Below are positions 25,302 through 32,931 of a stretch of DNA of 64,000 bases, in pieces. Positions within the stretch are counted from its first letter, which is position 1. The number at the start of each line of letters is the position of its first letter. The notes under the pieces are model-generated. The model was not told the origin of the DNA. It made no database searches and saw nothing but the letters and a program-made list of their open reading frames with translations. Origin of the DNA: Microlunatus endophyticus (GTDB taxonomy: Bacteria; Actinomycetota; Actinomycetes; Propionibacteriales; Propionibacteriaceae); NCBI RefSeq assembly GCF_014646195.1, contig NZ_BMMZ01000006.1:248001-312000 (forward strand), given 5' to 3'. Position numbers and translations under genes: made by a program.

Positions 25302-26087
25302 TCAGTTGCCTTCCGTTGATGTCGGTTTCTTCAGCCGCTGTTTGACGAGTTCGGGGTCGTACGGAACGTGGGTCGTGCAGACGCCGTCGCCGTGGGCGAT
25401 GGTCGCCAGCCGCTGGACGTGCACACCCAGCAGTTTGGAGAAGGTCTCGGTCTCGATCTCGCACAGCTGCGGGAACTGCTCGGCCACGTGCGCGACCGGG
25501 CAATGGTGCTGGCACACCTGCTCGCCCGCGACCGCCGGCTGGGTGCCGGCGACGTAACCCTCATCGGACAGGGCCTTGGCCAGCGCCTGGGCGGGGGTCA
25601 GCCCGGCGGTCTCCCCTGCGTCATCCCCTTCATCACCGCCCCCATCATCGCCGCCCCCACCATCACCGGCGCGGATGCTGCGGTAGCGGGCCTCGACGTC
25701 GGCCATCCGGCTGCGGGCCAACTCCTCGACCGCGGTTGCGCCGCCGGCCCGCACCAGCGCCTGCATCGCAGCGATCGCCAGTTTGTCGTAGGCCTGGTAG
25801 AAGTCCGCCCGGCCCGCGTCGGTCAGCTGGAACACCTTTGCGGGGCGACCGCGACCACGGGCGCCGTAGACGCGCTGCTCGCGGGAGGTGACCAGGCCGC
25901 GATCGGTGAGGCCGTCAAGATGCCGCCGGATGGCCGCGGCGGTCAGGCCGAGCCGGCTGGCGAGATCGGCGGCCGTCGACGGACCGTGTTCGAGAATGGA
26001 TTGCGCGACGCGCTGCCGGGTCGAGGCGTCTTCGGAGCCGGCATCGCCCTTCGCGATGTCGGTCGGAGCCTGCACCGGGTTTTTCAC
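25302..26087 (-). CDS. sufR: SufR Fe-S-dependent repressor of the suf operon
   Basis: DeoR/ArsR-like winged-helix regulator of 261 aa. The N-terminal HTH (STAADLASRLGLTAAAIRRHLDGLTDRGLV) and wing (YGARGRGRPAKVFQLTDAGR) precede a C-terminal domain with clustered cysteines (CQHHCPVAH, QLCEIE, GVCTTHVPYD) that bind a [4Fe-4S] cluster in SufR orthologues. A Gly/Asp-rich linker (residues ~141-160) is inserted between the domains. GTG 26087 is the probable start: it lies inside the operator and 6 nt after a CACACT -10. First gene of the operon; presumed autorepressor. Confidence 0.92.
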   Translation of the reverse strand: MKNPVQAPTDIAKGDAGSEDASTRQRVAQSILEHGPSTAADLASRLGLTAAAIRRHLDGLTDRGLVTSREQRVYGARGRGRPAKVFQLTDAGRADFYQAYDKLAIAAMQALVRAGGATAVEELARSRMADVEARYRSIRAGDGGGGDDGGGDEGDDAGETAGLTPAQALAKALSDEGYVAGTQPAVAGEQVCQHHCPVAHVAEQFPQLCEIETETFSKLLGVHVQRLATIAHGDGVCTTHVPYDPELVKQRLKKPTSTEGN

Positions 26088-26098
26088 AACGCCAGTGT
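26084..26098 (-). promoter_or_regulatory. SufR operator (ACACT-N5-TGTGA) overlapping -10 and start codon
   Basis: The minus strand reads ACACTGGCGTTGTGA, exactly the ACACT-N5-TGTGA palindrome I recall for the mycobacterial SufR site. It covers most of the predicted -10 hexamer CACACT (26099-26094) and the GTG start of sufR (26087-26085), so binding would block both polymerase and the leaderless start. Confidence 0.78.
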
Positions 26099-26256
26099 GC
26101 CCTTATTCACCCGGCCGCTTCAAGCAAGGCCCGCCTAACCCGGCCGTTGGATGCATCACATCGTAGGCGGGCGTGGCCTCGCCACCGATCCGGCCGACCG
26201 AGTCCGGAGTCGCGGCCCCTGTGGACAACCGCAACACGACGCCCTGAGGATCTGCC

Positions 26257-26262
26257 TACGCT
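26257..26262 (+). promoter_or_regulatory. Possible -10 element (TACGCT) of the ATPase operon
   Basis: TACGCT in the 237-nt sufR/ATPase divergent gap would start transcription near 26269, leaving a leader of about 55 nt before GTG 26325. No convincing -35 was found; the rest of the gap shows nothing recognisable. Confidence 0.3.
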
Positions 26263-26324
26263 CACCCAGGACCTGCCGCCGGACGGGCGGGCAGGCGTCT
26301 CGGAGGCAACTCGAGGGGGCAGAC

Positions 26325-27686
26325 GTGGACGACTACATCATCAACAGGACCGACGGCTCCGGCCGTTCGATCTATCTGCAGAACCGGCCGGCTTCGGCGC
26401 CGACGGTGATCTTCACCGGGCCTCCGGGGATGGGCAAGACGTACGCCGTCGGCAAGGCGGTCGATGCCGCACGGGACAACGGTGATCTCGTTCTGACGAT
26501 CGACGCGGGCTCGCGCGAGCCGCTGGAGAAGCGGCTGGCCCGCGCGGTCAACGACCAGTTCGACGACCTCGCCGCCACGACGAACGGCGACCGGGTGCTC
26601 CGCGACCTCGGCCGGGTGGTGGACAACGTGCTCGGCGACCGCTTCAAATGGGCCGAGAAGGCGGCCGCGGCCCTGGGACCGCTGCTGCGCAAGGCGATCT
26701 CCTGGTGGGAGGCCCCAGCCCGTCCGACGCTCACCGATCTGACCGAGCGACTGACGGCTGTGGCCGAGAAACAGAACAAGAAGCTGCTGCTGGCGATCGA
26801 CAACCTGGACCCGGCCAAGCAGTCCGACCTGAAGGCCGTGGCCGAGCTGGCCGACCATCTGGCGACCGGCGGCGGGCCGGGCCAGTTGGTCGTGGGCGCC
26901 TCCGCTCCGGCGGTCGACGCGTTGCTCAGCACCGGTTCGGCGGTCGACCCCACCAAGATCGCAGACCGCTACGACATCCGTGAGTGCTCACCGATCCCGG
27001 AGGCCGAGCTCAAGGCGGCACTGGTTGCCGACCTGCACCGGCAGGGTGCGGCGGTGCAGGCCGATGCGGTGACCCGGCTGGTGCACGAGGCCAACGGAGA
27101 TCCTGGCCACCTGAGGTCGTTGGCCGGACGTGCCGCGACCCTGGCGGACCCGGCTCGCGGCGTAAACCGGGCCGTCGCCGAGGAAACGATCAGAGCCGTC
27201 CGCGATGCCGATCAGTGGGCCTATCGGGCCGGCTGGTCCCGGCTGTCCGACGATGCCCGGGTGATCGTGCTGTCCGCGATCGATCAGCCCCGCGAAGCCG
27301 CATCCGGCCAGCCGCCGATCCCGTCCGGGCCGCAGGAGCTGGTCGAGCGCGGGCGCCTCATCGCAAGCCTGGTCGACTCCGGGATCTTGCGGCGCACCGG
27401 CGACAAACTGACCATCGGCGATCCCGGCTTCCAGCACTGGGTGACCGCCACCATCGCGCCTGCAGCTGCACCCTCACCCGCACCGGCGGCCGAGCGAGCC
27501 ACCCGATCGACGGAACGACCCAACCGGTCGCAGACGACAACACCCGCAGGCAGACCCGGCGGCACGGCGAGACCTGGGCGCGCCCCGAAGCCGGGGCGCG
27601 CTGCAAGTGCGGTACCCGAGGCGGCTGCCGCCAGGAGGCGTACGCCTGCCGCCGGCTCGCGGACGCGAGGTGCCGGCCGTGGCTGA
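26325..27686 (+). CDS. AAA/STAND-like P-loop ATPase, first gene of a three-gene operon
   Basis: A 453-aa ATPase of uncertain family. Walker A is GPPGMGKT (residues 32-39) and Walker B is LLLAIDNLD; a sensor-like strand VVGASAPAV and a lid region (HEANGDPGHLRSLAGRAATL) follow, as in AAA+/ORC-like and STAND NTPases. A C-terminal winged-helix-like segment (LSDDARVIVLSAIDQP; GILRRTGDKLTIGDP) is followed by ~70 disordered Ala/Pro/Arg residues. GTG 26325 is selected because GAGGGGGC precedes it. It overlaps the next gene by 8 nt. No partner domain reveals a function. Confidence 0.75.
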   Translation: MDDYIINRTDGSGRSIYLQNRPASAPTVIFTGPPGMGKTYAVGKAVDAARDNGDLVLTIDAGSREPLEKRLARAVNDQFDDLAATTNGDRVLRDLGRVVDNVLGDRFKWAEKAAAALGPLLRKAISWWEAPARPTLTDLTERLTAVAEKQNKKLLLAIDNLDPAKQSDLKAVAELADHLATGGGPGQLVVGASAPAVDALLSTGSAVDPTKIADRYDIRECSPIPEAELKAALVADLHRQGAAVQADAVTRLVHEANGDPGHLRSLAGRAATLADPARGVNRAVAEETIRAVRDADQWAYRAGWSRLSDDARVIVLSAIDQPREAASGQPPIPSGPQELVERGRLIASLVDSGILRRTGDKLTIGDPGFQHWVTATIAPAAAPSPAPAAERATRSTERPNRSQTTTPAGRPGGTARPGRAPKPGRAASAVPEAAAARRRTPAAGSRTRGAGRG

Positions 27687-28185
27687 CGATCCGGACTCAC
27701 ACGCAGCGGAGCCGATCCTGCGGACACGCGACCGGCTGCGGCAACTGCGCCGGCTGGCCGACAGTGCTGACGCGGCCGACGGCGTCGAGCTGTTCGGAGC
27801 GCTCTGCGCGTATCTCGACCAGCTGTACGGCCCACCCGGATTCGACCGGCTGCTGGCTGCCCCGGACCGGGCGCGGGTGACGTCGATGGTCAACTCGATG
27901 ATCAACTCGGCCCGAGCCGATCGGAGCAGGCAGGATCACGGAGACCCCCGTCGTCTCGACCAGCCTGTCAACGCGGCTGTAACGCTGGCGCAGGGTCGTC
28001 AGCTGGCAGACCGACTGGCCCGCGCCGGCGACTGGCAGGCCGGACTCGGTGACGCCCTGATCGACCTCTACGACTATCTGGACCAGTTGCACGGCGGCAC
28101 CCTCACCGCGCTGCTGAATTCGGCCGAGCGCCGCCGGGTCGCAGCGGTCGTGTCGGACCTGCGCGCCGCTACCCTGCGCCGGTGA
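27679..28185 (+). CDS. Helical protein of unknown function with an internal duplication
   Basis: A 168-aa protein I cannot assign to a family. It consists of two similar ~60-residue helical units: the first ends AYLDQLYGPPGFDRLLAAPD followed by RARVTSMVNSM, the second DYLDQLHGGTLTALLNSAE followed by RRRVAAVVSDL. A polar linker (RADRSRQDHGDPRR) joins them. GTG 27679 overlaps the ATPase stop by 8 nt and the stop overlaps the DUF1266 start (GTGA), so the three genes are translationally coupled. Confidence 0.7.
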   Translation: MADDPDSHAAEPILRTRDRLRQLRRLADSADAADGVELFGALCAYLDQLYGPPGFDRLLAAPDRARVTSMVNSMINSARADRSRQDHGDPRRLDQPVNAAVTLAQGRQLADRLARAGDWQAGLGDALIDLYDYLDQLHGGTLTALLNSAERRRVAAVVSDLRAATLRR

Positions 28186-28820
28186 GCCAACTCGCCATCT
28201 GGACGGGCAATCAGCTGCCGCCGGTCAATCTCGCCATGCTGGCGCTCGCGGCGCCGTACACGGCGCACTCCTCGGCACCGGCCGATCAATTGGCCAGCCA
28301 CGACCACGGGCGGCACACCGATGCGCAGTGCAGCACCGTGCAGGGGATGCGGGACTGGTGGGGCGTCAATGATCGCAATGAGACGCTGGAGACGCTGGAC
28401 CAACTGCTCGCCGGCATGCATGCGCCGCTGTACGAGCGGATGGCCGAGACGCCGGCGATCGCCGAACGGTGGGCGCCGGTGCTGCACGGTCCGGACGCGC
28501 GGTTGCTGCCGTTCCCCGCTCCGCGGTCGATCGTCGCCTGGGACATCGCCCGGCTGGCCAACATGGTCCGCAACTCCTTCTCGATCGGACGGCTCAGCGA
28601 GGGCGAGTCCTGGGCGTATCTGGAAGCAGCGCTGTTGCGGGCTCGCGGCGCCCATCTGGACTGGCTCGAATACGGTCAAGCGTTTCTGCTCGGCCGGGCC
28701 TTCTGGCTGGCCTACAACACCGACTACGGACAGATCGCGGGTTCGTTCGCCGAGCACGGCCCGGTGATCAGGCAGCTGAATTCCGATCCGGTCAGCCCGT
28801 GGCTGCACACCCGGCTGTGA
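28182..28820 (+). CDS. DUF1266 domain protein
   Basis: A 212-aa protein containing a DUF1266 domain: MRDWWGVNDRNETLETLDQLLAGMH, then AWDIARLANMVRNSFSIGRLSEGESWAYLEAA and WLEYGQAFLLGRAFWLAYN follow the family pattern. DUF1266 proteins have no established function; some occur near toxin or stress loci. The GTG start overlaps the preceding gene by 4 nt. Its TGA abuts the stop of the convergent ligase gene (TGATCA at 28818-28823) with no intervening base. Confidence 0.8.
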   Translation: MSQLAIWTGNQLPPVNLAMLALAAPYTAHSSAPADQLASHDHGRHTDAQCSTVQGMRDWWGVNDRNETLETLDQLLAGMHAPLYERMAETPAIAERWAPVLHGPDARLLPFPAPRSIVAWDIARLANMVRNSFSIGRLSEGESWAYLEAALLRARGAHLDWLEYGQAFLLGRAFWLAYNTDYGQIAGSFAEHGPVIRQLNSDPVSPWLHTRL

Positions 28821-29906
28821 TCAACCGGCGAGGATGTCGCCAAGATCGAAGTTGACCGGCTCGTCGAGCTGCTCGTAGGTGCAGGACTCCGGAGTCCGAT
28901 CGGGACGCCAGCGGTTGAACTGGGCGGTGTGCCGGAACCGGTTGCCCTCCATGTGTTCGTAGCGGACCTCGACGACGCGCTCGGGACGCAGCGGGGTGAA
29001 GGACAGGTCTTTGCCGGCGCTCCATCTGCTGCCCTCCGCGTTGCGCGGGGTGCGGTTGCCCTCCAGCTGTTTGGCCCAGTCCCACGGATGATCGTCGAAG
29101 CTGGTCACCCACGGCTGCAACTCGGTGAAGAGCTCTTTCCGCCGGACCGCAGAAAGGGCGCCGATCACTCCGACCGACAACAGGCTGCCCGGCTCGCCGT
29201 AGCGGCCGTCGGAGTCGTACAGACCGAGCAGCAGGGAGCCGATCGCGTCCGGGCCGCTCTTGTGCGTCCGGTAGCCGGCGACGACGCAGTCGGCGGTGCG
29301 TTCGTGTTTGATCTTGAACATCACCCGCTTGTCCTGCTGGTACGCCAACTGCCGCGGCTTGGCGACCACCCCGTCCAGGCCGGCGCCCTCGAATTCGGTG
29401 AACCACTGCTCGGCGATCGCGGGATCGGTGGTGGCCGGTGTCAGATGGACCGGCTCGGGCACCTCGGCCAAGATCGACTCCAACGTCGCGCGGCGCTCGG
29501 CGAACGGACGGGAGCTGTAGTCGACGTCGGAGAGCGCGAGCAGATCGAAGGCGACGAACCGGGCCGGCGTGGTCTCCGACAACATCGTGACCCGGCTGGC
29601 CGCCGGGTGGATCCGTTGCTGCAGTTGGTCGAAGTCGAGTCGATCGCCCGATGCCGCGATCAAGATCAACTCGCCGTCCAGCACACACCTGTCCGGGAGC
29701 AGTTCGCGGAAGGCGGCCACCATCTCGGGGAAGTAGCGGGTCATCGGCCGCTCATTGCGGCTGCCGATCTCGATCTCGTCGCCGTCCTTGAAGATGATCG
29801 ACCGGAAGCCGTCCCACTTGGGCTCATAGCTCAGGTCACCGGTCGGGATCGTCTTGACCGACTTCGCCAGCATCGGCGAGACCGGTGGCATCACGGGCAG
29901 GTCCAT
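28821..29906 (-). CDS. ATP-dependent DNA ligase (LigC type)
   Basis: A stand-alone ATP-dependent DNA ligase of 361 aa. The adenylation domain has the nucleotidyl lysine in YEPKWDGFRS, then CVLDGELI, ARFVAFDLLAL, GLDGVVAKPRQLAYQQ and VMFKIKHERTADCVV (motifs I, III, IIIa, IV, V); the OB-fold contains WVTSFDDHPWDWAK and FTPLRPERVVEVRYEHMEG. It matches mycobacterial LigC in length and order, which acts in base-excision and backup end-joining repair. ATG 29906 is preferred; ATG 29918 is also possible. No Ku gene is adjacent. Confidence 0.92.
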   Translation of the reverse strand: MDLPVMPPVSPMLAKSVKTIPTGDLSYEPKWDGFRSIIFKDGDEIEIGSRNERPMTRYFPEMVAAFRELLPDRCVLDGELILIAASGDRLDFDQLQQRIHPAASRVTMLSETTPARFVAFDLLALSDVDYSSRPFAERRATLESILAEVPEPVHLTPATTDPAIAEQWFTEFEGAGLDGVVAKPRQLAYQQDKRVMFKIKHERTADCVVAGYRTHKSGPDAIGSLLLGLYDSDGRYGEPGSLLSVGVIGALSAVRRKELFTELQPWVTSFDDHPWDWAKQLEGNRTPRNAEGSRWSAGKDLSFTPLRPERVVEVRYEHMEGNRFRHTAQFNRWRPDRTPESCTYEQLDEPVNFDLGDILAG

Positions 29907-29979
29907 GGCACCCATCATGGCCGATGTCCCCGTGCCGGTGAGTACTTTGGCGGTCTCGACGCCCGTTCACCCGGTGAGC

Positions 29980-29999
29980 TCAGGTGGTCGACGCAACAA
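29980..29999 (+). repeat. Left inverted repeat of the IS30 element
   Basis: Sequence tcaggtggtcgacgcaacaa, matching the complement of 31252-31271 at 17 of 20 bases. Confidence 0.8.
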
Positions 30000-30017
30000 C
30001 CGTTGTTGGAGGTTGTT

Positions 30018-30131
30018 GTGGGATATGACGCTGGAGTGCGGGCTCGGGCATTGGATTTGGTGGCTTCGGGGGAATCTTGTTTGGAGGCGGCGCGTCGGGT
30101 CGGGACGTCCTTCACCAGCGTGTGGCGATAG
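30018..30131 (+). pseudogene. Upstream HTH segment of the IS30 transposase, cut off by an amber codon
   Basis: GTG 30018 (with TTGGAGG upstream) opens a frame encoding GYDAGVRARALDLVASGESC and then LEAARRVGTSFTSVWR, an IS-type helix-turn-helix. A TAG at 30129-30131 interrupts it. The frame is the same as that of the main transposase reading frame, so the original protein probably ran from 30018 to 31271 and has suffered one nonsense mutation. Confidence 0.7.
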
Positions 30132-30146
30132 ACCAGAGTCGCGGGC

Positions 30147-31271
30147 ATGCCATTGCAGATGGGCCGGATCGGTGGGATTGCCGGGCCGAGCGAGCGACGA
30201 CGCTCACCGATGTCACGGGTCTTTCATCATCCGAGGCAGCCGCCCGATGGCGATTATCTCGACGCGGCCGGGCATCTGACGTATTCGGCTCGAATCTTGA
30301 TCGGGATCCGGATCCGGGAGAAACGCATCCACTCCCAGATCGCCCGGGAGCTGGGAGTTCACCGGTCCACGGTCAAACGTGAGGTCAATGCCGGCAGTGT
30401 CGAGGGCCGCTATCGATGCAAGGTCGCTCAACAGCGAGCCGACGAACGTCGCCGCCGTCCCAAACCATGCAAGATCCGGCCCGGGACACCCTTGTGGGAG
30501 GAGGTGAAGACCCGGCTGAACGACCGGCAGTCCCCCGAACAGATCGCCGGCCGGTTACGGCGAGAGTTCGTCGGCCGCGCTGACATGGACGATATGCAGG
30601 TGAGTCACGAGACGATCTACCAGGCCCTCTACGTCCAGGGCGCCGGGGCGTTGCGGCACGAGCTGACCGTGGAGAAGGCATTGCGGTCCGGGCGGACCTC
30701 CCGACGGCCACGATCGAAGCTGCCGGCCCGGACCAACCGGTCCTGGATCGGGAATGCCACCATCACCGCCCGACCGGCCGAGGCCGACGACCGGGCGGTG
30801 GCCGGACATTGGGAAGGTGACCTGATCATCGGCGGTGATCTCCGCTCGGCGCTGATCACCCTGTTCGAGCGGACCACCCGGTTCTGCCTGATCAGCCGGA
30901 TCGAGGTCCACGACACCACCACCGTGACCGACCGGCTGAGTCAGATGGCCGCTCGGCTGCCGACCAGCCTGTGGCGGTCGCTGACCTGGGACCAGGGCGT
31001 GGAGATGGCCGACCACGCCCAGTTCAGCGTCGCCTCCGACTGCCCGGTGTTCTTCTGCGACCCGCACTCGCCCTGGCAACGGCCGACCAACGAGAACGGC
31101 AACGGACTCATCCGCGAGTTCTTCCCCAAGGGCACCGACTTCACCCAGGTCACCGACGACGCGGTCGCCGAGGCCGAACGACTCCTCAACACCCGACCCC
31201 GCAAGATCTTGAGCTTCGCCACCCCAGCTGAAACACTCAACCAACTACTCACTGTTGCGCCGACCACTTGA
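30147..31271 (+). CDS. IS30-family transposase (N-terminally shortened)
   Basis: A 374-aa DDE transposase. The IS30 HTH IHSQIARELGVHRSTVKREV is near residues 59-78. The catalytic core has GHWEGDLIIGG (first Asp), LTWDQGVEM (second Asp), and TNENGNGLIREFFPKGTDF (Glu), all typical of IS30. The catalytic core is intact, but an in-frame TAG at 30129 separates a second HTH encoded just upstream. A restart at ATG 30147 could still produce a DDE-complete protein; mobility is uncertain. Confidence 0.88.
   Translation: MPLQMGRIGGIAGPSERRRSPMSRVFHHPRQPPDGDYLDAAGHLTYSARILIGIRIREKRIHSQIARELGVHRSTVKREVNAGSVEGRYRCKVAQQRADERRRRPKPCKIRPGTPLWEEVKTRLNDRQSPEQIAGRLRREFVGRADMDDMQVSHETIYQALYVQGAGALRHELTVEKALRSGRTSRRPRSKLPARTNRSWIGNATITARPAEADDRAVAGHWEGDLIIGGDLRSALITLFERTTRFCLISRIEVHDTTTVTDRLSQMAARLPTSLWRSLTWDQGVEMADHAQFSVASDCPVFFCDPHSPWQRPTNENGNGLIREFFPKGTDFTQVTDDAVAEAERLLNTRPRKILSFATPAETLNQLLTVAPTT
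31252..31271 (-). repeat. Right inverted repeat of the IS30 element
   Basis: Complementary to the left repeat at 17 of 20 positions; it includes the transposase stop codon. Confidence 0.8.
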
Positions 31272-31362
31272 AACCGCCCCCTCGTAATCGACCCTTTCCA
31301 CGATCGAGACGGCCAGAATGCTCACTATTGGTAATTGACTCGACCACGGGCCCTCCCCCGGC

Positions 31363-31368
31363 GATAGT
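31363..31368 (+). promoter_or_regulatory. -10 element (GATAGT) for leaderless APH-family gene
   Basis: GATAGT ends 6 nt before ATG 31375. TTGACT at 31335-31340 resembles a -35 but the 22-nt spacer is too long. Confidence 0.45.
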
Positions 31369-31374
31369 TCGAGC

Positions 31375-32154
31375 ATGGTTTCCGACAGACTGTCCGAAGA
31401 CCTGGCCGCCGAGATTCTCCGTCGTGATCTTGGCGGCGACTGGCAACTCTCGGACGCGCTCGGCACCATGGAGGCGACCCGGCTGGCGCATCAGGCCGAC
31501 CGCGCGGTCGCCATCAAGCTCACCGAGACTCCGGCGACAGTCATGCAGCGACTGTCCGATCTGGGTGTCACGCCCGAGATCATCGCGCTCGGTCAAGCCG
31601 ACGGAGTCGCGTACCTGATCCAGCGTGCTGTCACCGGGCCGCATCCTGATCATGTCTGGTGGCTGAGCCATCGGGCGAGGTGGGCGGACATGATCACCAG
31701 CTACCTCAACGACAGCGAACTGGCCGCGCTCGTGGTAGCCGGACCTGTCTTCTGGCGCCTGGATGTGCCAGCAGCCCGGTCGCTGGTCGAGCGGGATCTC
31801 GAGCGCTCGGATCGACACTGTCCTGAACTCCGGAGCGCAGAGTTCGAGGCTGCCTTCCGATCATGGCGGGACCAGGCGCCGCACATCCCGAGTTGGCCGA
31901 TGCAACCGGTGCACCCCGACCCGCATATTCACAATTATGTGATCAGCGACGGCACGCCGTACCTGCTGGACTGGGACCACATCGACTTGTCGGACCCGGT
32001 CCGGGATGTCGGCTGGCAGCTCTGGGGAGGACTGCCCCGGCTCGGCAACGCGCTCTTCAACGACAGTCGCAACGACCTCGATGGAGCAGCGTTCCACGTC
32101 GAGGGCTTCATCGCCGCCGCCCTGCAACAAGGATGGCTGGAAACTCGAGGCTGA
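31375..32154 (+). CDS. Aminoglycoside phosphotransferase-family kinase
   Basis: A 259-aa APH/choline-kinase-fold protein. The catalytic loop is VHPDPHIHNYVI (H-x-D-x4-N) and the metal-binding aspartate lies in YLLDWDHIDLSDP, so it is predicted to be active. The N-lobe is short (DRAVAIKLTETPATVMQRL). Substrates of such small kinases range from antibiotics to sugars and lipids, and none can be named. It sits directly downstream of the IS30 element with a 103-nt gap and may be transferred together with the island. Confidence 0.8.
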   Translation: MVSDRLSEDLAAEILRRDLGGDWQLSDALGTMEATRLAHQADRAVAIKLTETPATVMQRLSDLGVTPEIIALGQADGVAYLIQRAVTGPHPDHVWWLSHRARWADMITSYLNDSELAALVVAGPVFWRLDVPAARSLVERDLERSDRHCPELRSAEFEAAFRSWRDQAPHIPSWPMQPVHPDPHIHNYVISDGTPYLLDWDHIDLSDPVRDVGWQLWGGLPRLGNALFNDSRNDLDGAAFHVEGFIAAALQQGWLETRG

Positions 32155-32222
32155 CGATGACGCGACTCCGGACTACTTCCGCGGCGATGCGCTGGAGCCG
32201 GAGCGGTCCGAGAACTGTGATG

Positions 32223-32233
32223 CAGTGATACTG
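32223..32233 (+). promoter_or_regulatory. Candidate VapB operator (CAGT-GAT-ACTG)
   Basis: CAGTGATACTG is palindromic and overlaps the predicted -10 TACTGT (32229-32234), which ends 6 nt before GTG 32241. Position and symmetry fit an autoregulatory toxin-antitoxin operator. Confidence 0.45.
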
Positions 32234-32234
32234 T
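32229..32234 (+). promoter_or_regulatory. -10 element (TACTGT) for leaderless vapB
   Basis: TACTGT, 6 nt, GTG at 32241; supports a leaderless antitoxin message. Confidence 0.5.
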
Positions 32235-32240
32235 GAGACT

Positions 32241-32483
32241 GTGAAGAACGTGACCGTGTCAGTGCCCGACGATGTCTATCGAGACGCGCGGATCAAGGCA
32301 GCCGAACAGGGTCGCTCAGTCAGCGCTCTCGTTGCCGACTATCTGCGCAGCCTGTCGAGCCAGGACAGTGAGTTCGACCGACTCCGTGCGCTGCAAGAGC
32401 AGGTTTTCGAACGCGTAGAAGGTTTCAGCGCATCCGATCGGCTCAGCCGTGATGAGGTTCACGACCGTGCCGCGCTTCGTTGA
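32241..32483 (+). CDS. vapB: Ribbon-helix-helix antitoxin (VapB type)
   Basis: An 80-aa antitoxin. The N-terminus MKNVTVSVPDDVYRDARIKA and then SVSALVADYLRSLS form a ribbon-helix-helix (CopG/Arc-like) DNA-binding domain; the polar C-terminal 40 residues would wrap the toxin. It overlaps the PIN toxin gene by about 32 nt. It is the first gene of a bicistronic toxin-antitoxin unit and probably represses its own promoter. Confidence 0.88.
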   Translation: MKNVTVSVPDDVYRDARIKAAEQGRSVSALVADYLRSLSSQDSEFDRLRALQEQVFERVEGFSASDRLSRDEVHDRAALR

Positions 32484-32877
32484 CACGAATGTCGTTCTCT
32501 ACGCGGTGTCCACTGCGCGAGCCGAGACGGCGAAGCGAGACAAAGCGCGCGAGATACTTCGCGCCACAGATCTCGCGCTATCGGCCCAGGTGCTGGGCGA
32601 GTTCTATGTCCAGACGACGCGCACCTCTCGCGAAGGGGCCCTTTCGCACGCCGACGCCGTGGCGATGATCGAGTCTCTGGGCCGGTTCCCGATCGAGCCA
32701 GTGACCACCAAGATCGTCAGCTCGGCACTCGCCACGCGTGAGCGTTATCAGATCTCATATTGGGATGCGGCGATCATTGAAGCTGCGCGCACCGCCAAAT
32801 GCACGGAGGTGCTGTCTGAGGATCTCAGTTCCGGACAGGACTACGACGGCGTCGTGGTGCGCAACCCCTTCGAGTGA
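32452..32877 (+). CDS. vapC: PIN-domain toxin (VapC type)
   Basis: A 141-aa PIN-domain ribonuclease toxin. The acidic active site is spread over FVDTNVVLYA (Asp), VLGEFYVQ (Glu), ISYWDAAIIEAA (Asp) and LSEDLSSGQ (Asp), complete for a VapC. The start is uncertain: GTG 32449, ATG 32452 or GTG 32467 are all in frame, and the last would give a start nearer the PIN core. The target RNA is unknown. Confidence 0.87.
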   Translation: MRFTTVPRFVDTNVVLYAVSTARAETAKRDKAREILRATDLALSAQVLGEFYVQTTRTSREGALSHADAVAMIESLGRFPIEPVTTKIVSSALATRERYQISYWDAAIIEAARTAKCTEVLSEDLSSGQDYDGVVVRNPFE

Positions 32878-32931
32878 GTGCGCTCCCGCGGGCGACACCT
32901 GCGGCCCTGCGACGTCTGGCCCGAGGCCAGG

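Larger units (their letters stand above)
29980..31271 (+). mobile_element. IS30-family insertion sequence
   Basis: A ~1.29-kb element bounded by 20-bp imperfect inverted repeats: left 29980-29999 (tcaggtggtcgacgcaacaa) and right 31252-31271, whose complement begins TCAAGTGGTCGGCGCAACAG, 17 of 20 matching. It contains one transposase reading frame whose stop codon lies in the right repeat. No clear 2-3 bp target duplication is visible at the edges, so the exact ends may be off by one or two bases. Confidence 0.85.
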
